Shown here one piece after another: positions 9,356-17,390 of a DNA stretch of 64,000 nt. The notes under the pieces were generated by a model that searched no databases, was not told the DNA's origin, and saw only the letters and a list, made by a program, of their open reading frames with translations. Source of the stretch: Planctomycetia bacterium (lineage in GTDB: Bacteria > Planctomycetota > Planctomycetia > Pirellulales > JACPPG01); contig JACPPG010000039.1 in the NCBI GenBank assembly GCA_016191115.1, forward strand, positions 1-64,000. The letters are read 5' to 3'. The position numbers were made by a program, and so were the translations under genes. Within the stretch, counting starts at the first letter, position 1, and every line of letters begins with the position of its first letter.

Positions 9356-11404
9356 ATGACGATCACCCCGCTCCCGATCCTCGGCCAATGGCCCGACGCC
9401 GGCTACGCCTGCCCGCCGCTTGCGGCTGGGCCGCTCCGCGCGCCGGCCGCGACGCCCTTGCCCATGTCGCGCGAGGAGATGCACGCCCGCGGCTGGGACC
9501 AGGTTGACGTGGTCTTCGTCACCGGCGACGCGTACGTCGATCATCCGAGCTTCGCCATGGCCCTTTTGGGGCGGCTCCTGGAAAGCGAAGGCTTTCGCGT
9601 GGGCATCGTCAGCCAGCCCGACTGGCACACCTGCGACGCCTGGCGGACGTTCGGCCGGCCGCGCCTGTTCTTCGCGATTAGCGCCGGCAACATGGACTCG
9701 ATGATCAATCACTACACCGCCAACCGCAAAGTGCGCAACGACGATGCGTACAGTCCCGGTGGGCGGATCGGCCGGCGACCCGACCGGGCGACGTTGGCCT
9801 ATTGCCAGCGGGCGCGCGAGGCGTATCGCGGCGTGCCGGTCGTGGCCGGCGGCGTCGAGGCTAGCCTGCGGCGCCTCGCGCACTACGACTATTGGAGCGA
9901 CAAGGTCCGCCGCGCGATCATCCTCGACGCCAAGGCCGATCTCGTGGTGTTCGGCATGGGCGAGCGGCCGATTGTCGAGATCGCCCGCCGCCTGGCCGCC
10001 GGCCAGACCGTGCGCGACTTGCGCGACCTGCGAGGCGTCGTCTATCGGTTGGGGGCGAGCGAATCGCCGCCGACCGAAAGCACGCTCAAGCTGCCCAGCT
10101 ACGAGGAGGCCGCTGCCGACCGCTTCGCGTTCGCCGAAATGACGAAGACCTGCCACGTCGAGACCAATCCACACAACGCCCGCCGGCTGGTGCAGTACCA
10201 CGATCGCGAGGCGGTCGTCGCAAATCCGCCGGCGCTGCCGCTGTCGGAAACGGAGATGGACCGCGTCTATGGGCTGCCCTACACGCGGCGGCCGCATCCG
10301 GCCTACGGCCGCGAGCGGATCCCGGCGTACGAAGTGGTGAAGGACTCGGTGCAGATCATGCGCGGCTGCTTCGGTGGCTGCACGTTCTGCTCGATCACGG
10401 CACACGAGGGCCGCATCATTCAGAGCCGCAGCCAGGAATCGGTGCTGGCGGAAGTGCGCGACATGGCCGCCGACCCGCAATTCACCGGCGTGGTGAGCGA
10501 TATCGGCGGCCCCACGGCCAACATGTACCAGATGCGCTGCACCCGGCCCGAGGTCGAGGCGGTCTGCCGGCGGCTGAGCTGCGTTCACCCCACGATCTGC
10601 AAGCTATTGGGCACCGACCACGGTCCACTCGTGCAGTTGATGCGCGAGGCGCGGGCCGAGCCGGGCGTCCGCAAGGTGCTCGTGGCCTCGGGCATTCGCA
10701 TGGACCTGGCACGCCGCAGCCCCGAGTACATGCGCGAACTGGCGACGCATCACGTGGGCGGGCATTTGAAGATCGCGCCGGAGCACACCGATCCCAATGT
10801 GCTGGCGACCATGAAGAAGCCATCGATCGACGATTTCACGGCCTTCGACGCCGAGTTCCGCCGGGCGTCGAAGCGGGCCGGCAAGAAGCAGTACCTGGTG
10901 CCGTACTTCATCGCCAGCCATCCGGCCAGCGACTTGGACGCGATGATCGGCCTGGCGCTATTCTTGAAGCGGAACCACTATCAGCCCGACCAGGTGCAGG
11001 ACTTCATCCCCAGCCCGTTCGACATCGCGGCCTGCATGTACCACACGGGGCTCGATCCGTTCAGCAAGAAGCCCGTCTACGTGGCGAAACACCTGCGCGA
11101 CAGGAAGCTGCAACGGGCGCTACTGCAGTTCTTCAAGGCGGAGAACTACTTCGAGGTGCGGCGCGCGCTCGAGCAAGCGGGCCGGCAAGACCTGATTGGC
11201 AGCGGCTGCGATTGCCTCATCCCCGACAGGCCGCCGAAGGCGGCGCTAGATCGCCGCAGGGCCAGCGCCAGCCGCGAGCTAAGCGAAGCGCGAGACGGCG
11301 ACCACATCCGCGGGAAGCCAGGATCAAGCGGCGCCGGCTACCGGCCCCATCGCAAGACAGCCACGCGACGGCGGAAGGACGAATGTCGAAAGCCAAAGGT
11401 CTAA
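9356..11404 (+). CDS. YgiQ-family radical SAM protein
   Basis: A 682-residue radical S-adenosylmethionine protein of the UPF0313/YgiQ family. The N-terminal domain begins with [13 protein letters not shown], and [21 protein letters not shown] is the conserved B12-binding-like region. The [4Fe-4S]/SAM cysteines are in [10 protein letters not shown], residues 338, 342 and 345. Later blocks [10 protein letters not shown] and [10 protein letters not shown] are typical of the family. The biochemical function of YgiQ proteins is not established. The last roughly ten residues and the stop codon are encoded by a palindromic repeat arm (from 11378), so the C-terminus probably differs from the ancestral one. 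Confidence 0.9.
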   Translation: MTITPLPILGQWPDAGYACPPLAAGPLRAPAATPLPMSREEMHARGWDQVDVVFVTGDAYVDHPSFAMALLGRLLESEGFRVGIVSQPDWHTCDAWRTFGRPRLFFAISAGNMDSMINHYTANRKVRNDDAYSPGGRIGRRPDRATLAYCQRAREAYRGVPVVAGGVEASLRRLAHYDYWSDKVRRAIILDAKADLVVFGMGERPIVEIARRLAAGQTVRDLRDLRGVVYRLGASESPPTESTLKLPSYEEAAADRFAFAEMTKTCHVETNPHNARRLVQYHDREAVVANPPALPLSETEMDRVYGLPYTRRPHPAYGRERIPAYEVVKDSVQIMRGCFGGCTFCSITAHEGRIIQSRSQESVLAEVRDMAADPQFTGVVSDIGGPTANMYQMRCTRPEVEAVCRRLSCVHPTICKLLGTDHGPLVQLMREARAEPGVRKVLVASGIRMDLARRSPEYMRELATHHVGGHLKIAPEHTDPNVLATMKKPSIDDFTAFDAEFRRASKRAGKKQYLVPYFIASHPASDLDAMIGLALFLKRNHYQPDQVQDFIPSPFDIAACMYHTGLDPFSKKPVYVAKHLRDRKLQRALLQFFKAENYFEVRRALEQAGRQDLIGSGCDCLIPDRPPKAALDRRRASASRELSEARDGDHIRGKPGSSGAGYRPHRKTATRRRKDECRKPKV

Positions 11405-11507
11405 AGGAATCCGAAGCAGGAAATCCGAAGCAGTTCTTCCAAATTTCGGCATGCGTCGTTTGGGTTTCGTGCTTCTTTAGTTAGACATTTGACTTTCGAC
11501 ATTCGTC
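11378..11507. repeat. GAATGTCGAA inverted-repeat element, gene-less form
   Basis: Arms at 11378-11404 and 11481-11507 are inverted complements at 25 of 27 positions, beginning GACGAATGTCGAAAG. Internal sequence carries two copies of GAAATCCGAAG-like units. The arms match the terminal repeats around the four-helix-bundle gene at 22723-23231, but here only about 76 bases with no gene lie between them. The left arm overlaps the end of the YgiQ gene. Confidence 0.7.
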
Positions 11508-11521
11508 ATTTCGCCGCCCGC

Positions 11522-11908
11522 TTAGTCCTCGTAGTACACCGGTGCGCGGCGGCGGCGGTAAGAGCGCCGGCGGCCGAAGTGCGGGCCGTAGCCCTCGCCA
11601 TCTTCGCGGATAATGTAGCCGGCCAGAAGCTTGAAGAAGAACAAGAGCACAAACGCGCCGGTCGTCGCGACGACGAAGCCGACGGGCGTTAGCGGCGAGA
11701 CCCGATAGGTCGGAACGAAATAGGCCAGGATGCCACAGCCCACGACCGCCCCGCCGATGCCCACGGCCAGCGTGGCCACGGCCCCGCCCGGGTCGCGTCC
11801 CGGCATGATCGCTTTGGCCAGCAATCCGGCCAGCGTGCCGAATCCGACCCACACCAGCGCGTGGTTCGCCCATTGCTGGGCGGCTTGAGCGAGATCGGCA
11901 TCGGGCAT
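11522..11908 (-). CDS. GlsB/YeaQ/YmgE-like membrane protein
   Basis: A 128-residue integral membrane protein. Four hydrophobic stretches are visible. The block GTLAGLLAKAIMPGRDPGG near residues 20-38 is the hallmark of the transglycosylase-associated (GlsB/YeaQ) family of small stress-related membrane proteins. The usual length is about 80-90 residues; here there is an extra hydrophobic segment and a basic tail with RRRSYRRRRAP. ATG 11908 is preceded by GAGGA. It lies beside the inverted repeat following YgiQ and is transcribed towards it. The family function is unproven. Confidence 0.7.
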   Translation of the reverse strand: MPDADLAQAAQQWANHALVWVGFGTLAGLLAKAIMPGRDPGGAVATLAVGIGGAVVGCGILAYFVPTYRVSPLTPVGFVVATTGAFVLLFFFKLLAGYIIREDGEGYGPHFGRRRSYRRRRAPVYYED

Positions 11909-12254
11909 GGCGGTCCATCCTCGCGCGAACGGTTCATCGCGCTCGCGCGACCCAGCGCGCGACGTGGCGCCCGATCCGCGGCGACTCAAGGTCTCTCTCC
12001 GCCCGCTGGTGCCCGAGGAGCGCTCGTTGCAGGCACGCCTCGGACACCAGTGGCGAAGAGGCTCGGTCCCCCCAAGCACCGTGGCTGCATTCCTGAAGGA
12101 GTCCGCCGCTAACCGCGGTTCGCACGCACTTGTGCCAGGAATGTCGCCAGCAGCGTCCGAAAAACTCTTGGCAGCGGCTCGGCGGTTTACCCAATCGAGC
12201 CACCGGGCCGCTGCTGCGGCTCGTTCGCACGAGCCTTCTTAAACGATTGTCACG
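11909..12254. other. 346-bp intergenic region with one strong hairpin
   Basis: No convincing gene on either strand. A perfect hairpin GGCTCGT-TCGC-ACGAGCC lies at 12218-12235, just downstream of the lipoprotein gene read on the minus strand. It has no T-run but could still mark the end of that transcript. The rest holds several partly self-complementary GC-rich stretches. A structured RNA is possible but no known RNA family was recognised. Confidence 0.45.
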
Positions 12255-12677
12255 TCATTTAAATGGATCTTCTCCGGCCGGGGGCGGCTGCTCCGCGTCA
12301 GGGGCCGGGACATCGCCGGGCAATGGCGCGCCGGGCTCCGGTGCGCCAGGCGCCGGCAAAACGCCGCCGCCAGCCGGTGGGCCGCCACCGGGCGCGGGGA
12401 CGATGCCTGCGGCGCCGGGCGCCGGGCCGGGTGGCCCGATCGGGGCAGGCGCCCGTGGCGTCGCTCGCGCGCCACCGTATTCGTTCATGGCTGCCGCTTC
12501 CCGCGACAGCTTGAATTCTGGTCCAGCGGGGAAGTATTGAATGTCGTCGGTCATCCACCACGGGCTGGGCAGCGTCTGGCCCGAATAGTCGCTTTGGCAA
12601 CCCACGCTGCCGAGCAAAGTCAGCAGCCCGAGGCCAAAAAGACAAGTCCTTATGGGCCGCAGGGTCGGCTGTCCCAT
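12255..12677 (-). CDS. Planctomycete-type membrane or secreted lipoprotein
   Basis: A 140-residue predicted lipoprotein. A short basic start is followed by a hydrophobic segment and the lipobox-like LLGSVGCQSD, with Cys near residue 26. A conserved-looking block LPSPWWMTDDIQYFPAGPEF follows, then KLSREAAAMNEYG, which I associate with small planctomycete secreted proteins of unknown role. The C-terminal half is Pro/Gly/Ala-rich low complexity. ATG 12677 has AGGA seven bases upstream; a longer frame from 12761 lacks a ribosome site and would bury the signal sequence. No function can be assigned. Confidence 0.7.
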   Translation of the reverse strand: MGQPTLRPIRTCLFGLGLLTLLGSVGCQSDYSGQTLPSPWWMTDDIQYFPAGPEFKLSREAAAMNEYGGARATPRAPAPIGPPGPAPGAAGIVPAPGGGPPAGGGVLPAPGAPEPGAPLPGDVPAPDAEQPPPAGEDPFK

Positions 12678-12835
12678 CGACGTGTCCTGCCGTCCGTTGG
12701 TCGACATTGCTTTCGCGCCCACAAACGGCTGAAGAAACTGCTTGATCGATACAATCGGCACAATGAGTACCCTCGTTATCGTCAGGGGCTGGTAGCGGAC
12801 TTTGGGCCGTTTTGCCAGAAAGTGGGGGCGCTACT

Positions 12836-13002
12836 CAGGGTCATTCTGTTTTTCAAAATGGCGAGGCGGGAAAATGGGACTGGCTCCGAGCATAAACAGC
12901 GCAAGTCCTTTCAGACCAACGTTGCGTCTCGGTGCCTGTCCCACTTTCCCGCCGGTGCGCTGCCGAAAAATGTGCCAGACCCCGGACTTTGCAGTTCTCC
13001 TG
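12836..13002 (-). repeat. Chimeric palindromic element, copy D, with target duplication
   Basis: The left part (from CAGGGTCATTCTG to about 12960) is the ~157-bp family. The right end instead matches another element found at 31758-31862 (GCCGAAAAATGTGCCAGACC, then CCGGACTTTGCAGTTCTCC). Direct repeats GGGGCGCTACT flank it at 12825-12835 and 13003-13013. The whole chimera therefore appears to have moved as one unit, which suggests that the transposition machinery recognises only the CAGG/CCTG ends. Confidence 0.75.
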
Positions 13003-13087
13003 GGGGCGCTACTAGCAGTGCAGCCGCATGTGTCGATTGCGGCGCAGGCGGCTCCGCCAGCCCGAAGCGCCGGTGGACTGCCATGAT

Positions 13088-13113
13088 TCCCTCGCTGTCG
13101 CTTCGGGCTAGTG
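13088..13113 (+). repeat. Fragment of the CCCTCGCT/CGGGCTAGT repeat family
   Basis: TCCCTCGCTGTCGCTTCGGG followed by CTAGTG repeats the right half of the element at 2109-2171. The left half is missing, so this is a remnant between chimeric copy D and the promoter of the CHAT gene. Confidence 0.5.
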
Positions 13114-13139
13114 TCGCGCGGGACACCCGCGCCCCCGTT

Positions 13140-13168
13140 TTGCCACGGTTTAGGTGCCGTTGTATGCT
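13140..13168 (+). promoter_or_regulatory. Candidate sigma70-type promoter of the CHAT gene
   Basis: TTGCCA at 13140-13145, then a 17-base spacer, then TATGCT at 13163-13168. This gives a predicted start near 13175 and a leader of about 125 bases before GTG 13300. Both hexamers differ from consensus by few bases and the spacing is ideal, but planctomycete promoter rules are poorly known. Confidence 0.4.
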
Positions 13169-13299
13169 GGAAGCTGGGCCCGGATCGGCTTTTCGCGTGT
13201 CGGTCCGCCTGCCTTGCACGGACGCGCGGGGCCTTTGGGAACGAGGGGGGCTGCCGCGGCGCCGTCACGCTCCGCTTGCGCCCGAGGAGGAAAGAGGCC

Positions 13300-16200
13300 G
13301 TGGCCAGAAGTTTGCTCGCCGGCTCGCGCGGTGGCGTAAAGCCAGCGTTGTGCGCCGCTAGCCTCGCCAGCATGGCGCTTTTGCTGTCGGCGGTCTCTCC
13401 GCTCGCGGCCCAGATCGGCGTCACGCAGTCGGTCCCCTCGCCGTCCTATTTCCAGGCGCTCTCCGTTTACTGGGACGGGGACTACAAGGAGGCGCTGGAG
13501 CTCTTCCAGGACGAGTGGCGCGGCGGCATCAAGAACGGCACAAATCGATGGATCGATTCGATCTGCTACCACACCATGATCGGCGAGTGCTACTACCAGA
13601 TGGGGCAACACCAGCTTGCCCTCGATCAGTACACCCGCGCGTTGCAGCTCTATTACGTCTTCTCCGATTGGATGGTGCGGGTTCAGTTCCCGCCGAACGT
13701 CCGGCCATCGAACCCGGGCGAGATCAAAACGGTTCCATGGAGCCAAAGCACGCGGCAGCCGCGCTATGGCCACTACCCGGAAACGATGTCGATCGGCCAG
13801 GGCCAGTTCCTCACGCAGAACGCGCTGCGGCAGCCCGGCCCGATCGCCGTGCAGCAGCCGATCATGTTTCCGATTCACGTGCAGGAGATCGTGCGGTGCA
13901 CGGCGCTGTCGATGCGGCGGCGCCGCGAGCTGATGGGCCCGGCCTGCGCGCAAGATCAATTGACGGGCGACCTGGTGACGGCGCTGGCGCGGCGGCCGGG
14001 GCCGGCGAACCATTGGTCCGAGGCGTGGATCGAGCTCGAGCTGGGGATCGCGTACGCCGCGGCCGACAAAGACGTGCAGGCCAAGGCATCGCTCGAGCGC
14101 GCCGTGGTCGTGGCCGGCGAGTACGACCATCCCATGACCGGCATGGCCCTATTCGAGTTGGGGCGCATGGCGCTGGCGGCAGGCGAATTTGACGCCGCCG
14201 CCAAATACTTTGCCGAAGCCAGCTACTCGGCCGGCGCCTTCGTCGACGTCACGACCACCGAGGAATCGCTCCGCTATGGGCAATTGACGCACTTGCTGGC
14301 CAACCGGCAGGGCCTCTTTCCGCCGCTGGTGGCCGCGACGGCTTGGGCCCGCGCCAGTGGCCTGCGACAGATGCAAGCGTCGATGCTGATCCTGGCGGCG
14401 GAGAACTATTGCGTCCTCTCGCAGCCGCAGATGGCCGTGAATCTGCTGGCCGATGCCCGCAACGTTTGCGGCCGGCACGCGATGGTCGCCGGAAAGATCG
14501 GCGCCCGGCTCAACTTCATCACCGGACTGGCGGCGTACCAGCAAGGCAACGTCCAGGCGGGGGACCAGGCCACGGCTGCGGCGCTGGCGTTCCAGAAAAC
14601 CGGATCGTTGTGGCTGTTCCACATTGCCCTGGCCGACACGCTGTACACGCAGGAGACGATCACGCCGCGGATCGCCATGGAGCTGTACCAGAGCGTACTG
14701 CGCGATCCGACGGCCACGGATTGGGCCACCGATCCCCTGGAGTCGCTCTCGAAGATGGTTGTCCCGCAGACGCTGCCCTACGACCATTGGTTCGAGGTGG
14801 CGGTGGAACGGAAGGATCACGAGCGCGTGCTGGAAATCAGCGACCTGGCGCGGCGGCACAGGTTCCTCTCGACGTTGGACTTCGGCGGCCGCGTGCACAA
14901 CTTGCGGTGGCTGCTGGAAGGCCCCGAGGAAGTGTTGAGCGCCGAGGCCAAGTTGCAGCGGCAGGACTTGCTCGCCCGCTATGGCGCGTACGCCCAGCTC
15001 AAGCAGCAGGCGCAGGCGCTGCGGAAAGAGCTGTTGCAGGCCCCGCTGGCGGCGGGCCACGACCAGGCGGCGCGGCCGCAAAACGACAAGCTGGCCAAGC
15101 TATCCGAGGTGTCGGCCGCGCAAGAGAAGCTGCTGCGCGAGATGGCGGTGCGCCGCGAGCCGGGCGACATCGTCTTCCCGCCGTTCCGCCCGACCAAGGA
15201 AATCAAGGCCGGTCTGCCGGCGGGCGCGGCCCTGCTCAGCTTTTTCTCGACGGCGCGACAATCGTACGCGCTACTGCTGACGCGCGACAAATACGGCTAT
15301 TGGAAGATCCCTCGCGGGGACGCCCTGGCCAAGCCGATCGCGAAGCTCATGCAAGGCATGGCCAGCTACGAAAGCCGCGAGCTCACGCTTTCGGACCTGA
15401 AATCCGAGACATGGAAAGAGCCCGCCCGCCAGATTCTGGACTCGCTCACCAAGGACTCGCGCGCCGACCTGAAGAGCTTCTCGCAATTGATCGTCGTTCC
15501 GGACGGCGTGCTGTGGAACGTGCCGTTCGAAGTGCTCGAAATGCGCGACGGCGACAAGCTGGTGCCGCTGGCGAGCAGGATGCAGGTGCGGTACGCCCCG
15601 CTCGTGTCGTTGGCCGTGGCCGATCCGCGTCCGCGCCGTGCCGGCGCGCACACGGGCGTCGTGGTAGGGCGTCTGACCCCGGGGGGCGACGGGTCGCTCG
15701 CCCGCGCGACGTTCGAGGAGATCAACAAGTCTCTGCCGGGGGCCGTGGCGCTAACGCCGCCGCTGCCGCAAGACGCGCCGGCCTTTGCCTCGCTCTTGGA
15801 CGCATTGGTGGTGCTCAACGACGTGACGGTCGCCGACGGCGAGCCGTACGACTGGTCGCCGATGCCTGCCGAGCGGGCTGGCGCGGGTGGCACGCTCGAT
15901 AGTTGGTTCCCGCTCCCCTTCGGCGGGCCCGACGTCGTCGTCATGCCCTCGTTTCACGTCGCCACCGAGAAGGGGAAGAAGCAATCGCCCGGCGTGCAAG
16001 GAAACGACATGTTTCTGTCGATGTGCGGGCTGATGGCCAACGGCGCGCGGACGATTCTCGTCGGGCGCTGGCGCACGGGCGGACAGACAAGCGCCGATCT
16101 GGTGCGCGAGTTCGTTCAGGAATTGCCGCACGCCACGGCCGCCGACGCCTGGCAGCGGAGCCGGCTGGTAGTGTGCGAGAATCCGCTCAACCCGACGCTT

Positions 16201-16554
16201 GAGCCGCGCGTGAAGCTGACTTCGCACGACGACGCGCCGAAGGCGGACCATCCGTTCTTCTGGGCCGGCTATATGCTCGTCGATACCGGAGCGGTGCCGC
16301 AGGAGGTGGCCGACGAGCGCCGCGCGGCGCCGCCGGCCGACGCGGCTGCCGCACAAACTCCGGCGGACAAAGCTGCCGCGGCCATTCCAGCGGACCCCAG
16401 CGATAAACGGGCCGACGGCAGGAAGCCTGCTGCGAAAAAGCCCGCGGGCGACGCCCCCGCCGCGGCGGATCGCACCAAGCCGGCCGACGCCGCGGACCCC
16501 GCGGGCGAAGACGCACCGCCCGTGCGCGCGAAGCGGCCGCGAGAGCTACAGTAG
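13300..16554 (+). CDS. TPR-CHAT domain protein (putative caspase-like peptidase), secreted
   Basis: About 1084 residues. An N-terminal signal-like segment ends near LLLSAVSPLAAQ. Then a long helical region with TPR-like repeats (roughly residues 50-450) includes YWDGDYKEALELFQDEW. A C-terminal CHAT domain follows. CHAT peptidases belong to the caspase/separase fold and use a His/Cys dyad; here His886 in MPSFHVATE and Cys909 in FLSMCGLMANGARTILVGRW fit that dyad. The last 75 residues are Ala/Lys/Pro low complexity. GTG 13300 was chosen for the GAGGAGG upstream and the resulting signal peptide; the frame is open from 13111. No CRISPR, gasdermin-like or other partner gene is adjacent, so the substrate is unknown. 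Confidence 0.82.
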   Translation: MARSLLAGSRGGVKPALCAASLASMALLLSAVSPLAAQIGVTQSVPSPSYFQALSVYWDGDYKEALELFQDEWRGGIKNGTNRWIDSICYHTMIGECYYQMGQHQLALDQYTRALQLYYVFSDWMVRVQFPPNVRPSNPGEIKTVPWSQSTRQPRYGHYPETMSIGQGQFLTQNALRQPGPIAVQQPIMFPIHVQEIVRCTALSMRRRRELMGPACAQDQLTGDLVTALARRPGPANHWSEAWIELELGIAYAAADKDVQAKASLERAVVVAGEYDHPMTGMALFELGRMALAAGEFDAAAKYFAEASYSAGAFVDVTTTEESLRYGQLTHLLANRQGLFPPLVAATAWARASGLRQMQASMLILAAENYCVLSQPQMAVNLLADARNVCGRHAMVAGKIGARLNFITGLAAYQQGNVQAGDQATAAALAFQKTGSLWLFHIALADTLYTQETITPRIAMELYQSVLRDPTATDWATDPLESLSKMVVPQTLPYDHWFEVAVERKDHERVLEISDLARRHRFLSTLDFGGRVHNLRWLLEGPEEVLSAEAKLQRQDLLARYGAYAQLKQQAQALRKELLQAPLAAGHDQAARPQNDKLAKLSEVSAAQEKLLREMAVRREPGDIVFPPFRPTKEIKAGLPAGAALLSFFSTARQSYALLLTRDKYGYWKIPRGDALAKPIAKLMQGMASYESRELTLSDLKSETWKEPARQILDSLTKDSRADLKSFSQLIVVPDGVLWNVPFEVLEMRDGDKLVPLASRMQVRYAPLVSLAVADPRPRRAGAHTGVVVGRLTPGGDGSLARATFEEINKSLPGAVALTPPLPQDAPAFASLLDALVVLNDVTVADGEPYDWSPMPAERAGAGGTLDSWFPLPFGGPDVVVMPSFHVATEKGKKQSPGVQGNDMFLSMCGLMANGARTILVGRWRTGGQTSADLVREFVQELPHATAADAWQRSRLVVCENPLNPTLEPRVKLTSHDDAPKADHPFFWAGYMLVDTGAVPQEVADERRAAPPADAAAAQTPADKAAAAIPADPSDKRADGRKPAAKKPAGDAPAAADRTKPADAADPAGEDAPPVRAKRPRELQ

Positions 16555-16562
16555 CTCGCTTT

Positions 16563-16624
16563 CCTTCTTGGCGTCCTTGGCGCCTTGGCGGTTCCACTCC
16601 TCCTCCGCCAAGGTCGCCAAGAAG
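16563..16624. repeat. CTTGGCGCCTTGGCGG inverted repeat
   Basis: CCTTCTTGGCGTCCTTGGCG with CCTTGGCGGTT faces a shorter complementary arm CCGCCAAGGTCGCCAAGAAG at 16605-16624. Related copies occur at 17103-17190, 50990-51020 and 52766-52905. It begins eight bases after the CHAT stop codon and could act as an RNA 3' hairpin. Confidence 0.6.
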
Positions 16625-16650
16625 AACTTGCGATCGGGTAGGATGTGGGC

Positions 16651-17022
16651 ATGCTAGACGCAACTGCCAAATCTCGCCGTCACGGGTCCCGCTTCGTGCT
16701 CGGCCTGTTGGTCGCGGTTGCCTTGTTCGCCGGATGGCAGGCACAGGAGCTGGACACCGTACAGACGCGAAAAGCTTACGTCGGAATGTATGCCCACGGT
16801 CGATGGGATGACCGACTGGCGGCGGCTTTCAAAGTGGCGCGGCCACCGTCGGCGAAATCCGCAACGATTCCCTTTTGGCGGTCGTGGCTGGGCGACGAAC
16901 CGGTGGACTTCATCGTGCTTCCGAAAGCCGCGGTGACCGGAGAGCTGGAGGAGGGAAGCACGTTGTTCCCAGAGGCACGCATCTACAGGCAGGCGGCAGG
17001 GGGCGCAATACTAGAGAAGTAG
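16651..17022 (+). CDS. Small single-pass membrane or secreted hypothetical protein
   Basis: A 123-residue protein. After a basic N-terminus a hydrophobic segment FVLGLLVAVALFAGW lies at about residues 15-29 and could be an anchor or uncleaved signal. The remainder is soluble with no recognised motif. ATG 16651 has AGGA seven bases upstream. It lies between two copies of the CTTGGCG repeat, and its codon use resembles its neighbours, so it is probably real. No family or function was recognised. Confidence 0.5.
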   Translation: MLDATAKSRRHGSRFVLGLLVAVALFAGWQAQELDTVQTRKAYVGMYAHGRWDDRLAAAFKVARPPSAKSATIPFWRSWLGDEPVDFIVLPKAAVTGELEEGSTLFPEARIYRQAAGGAILEK

Positions 17023-17102
17023 TGCGCGACCTCGGACCCTGCCGCTGACGACGCGCCGCCCGCGCGTTCAAAGCGCCAGCGAGAGCTGCAGTAGCTCGTT
17101 TT

Positions 17103-17190
17103 CCTTCTTGGCGTCCTTGGCGCCTTGGCGGTTTCTGGCGTTGCGTACGAACGAGGAATGGAACCGCCAAGGCGCCAAGGACGCCACGAA
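17103..17190. repeat. CTTGGCGCCTTGGCGG inverted repeat, long form
   Basis: Near-perfect arms of about 30 bp, 17103-17133 (CTTCTTGGCGTCCTTGGCGC...) and 17162-17190 (AACCGCCAAGGCGCCAAGGA...), separated by about 28 bases. This is the most complete copy of this family in the window, and would fold into a long stem. Confidence 0.7.
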
Positions 17191-17249
17191 GAAGCAATCG
17201 ACGGGACCTGAAATCTCAGATTTGAGATTCTCAGATCTTCAGATTCTCC

Positions 17250-17390
17250 CAGGGCCGTTCACAGATTCAAGCTTGCCGGCGGCGCACCGGCGGGAAAGTG
17301 GGACAGGCACCGAGACGCAGCGTTGGTAGGAAAGGGCTTGCGCTGTTTGTGCTCGGAGCCAGTCCCATTTTCCCGCCTCGCCATTTTGAA
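17250..17390 (+). repeat. ~157-bp palindromic element, copy E, 3' truncated
   Basis: It starts CAGGGCCGTTCACAG and runs through both inner arms to CCATTTTGAA, where it stops. The expected AAACAGAATGGCCCTG terminus is replaced by the coding sequence of the MFS gene. No target duplication can be seen. The truncated copy overlaps the open frame of that gene. Confidence 0.8.

Noticed and set aside
11909-12254. Possible structured RNA (RNase P, tmRNA or 6S type)
   Set aside because: None of the conserved sequences of those RNAs was found; only one simple hairpin is clear.
13300-16554. Craspase-like part of a type III-E CRISPR system
   Set aside because: No Cas effector gene or array is in the window and the protein carries a signal peptide-like N-terminus.
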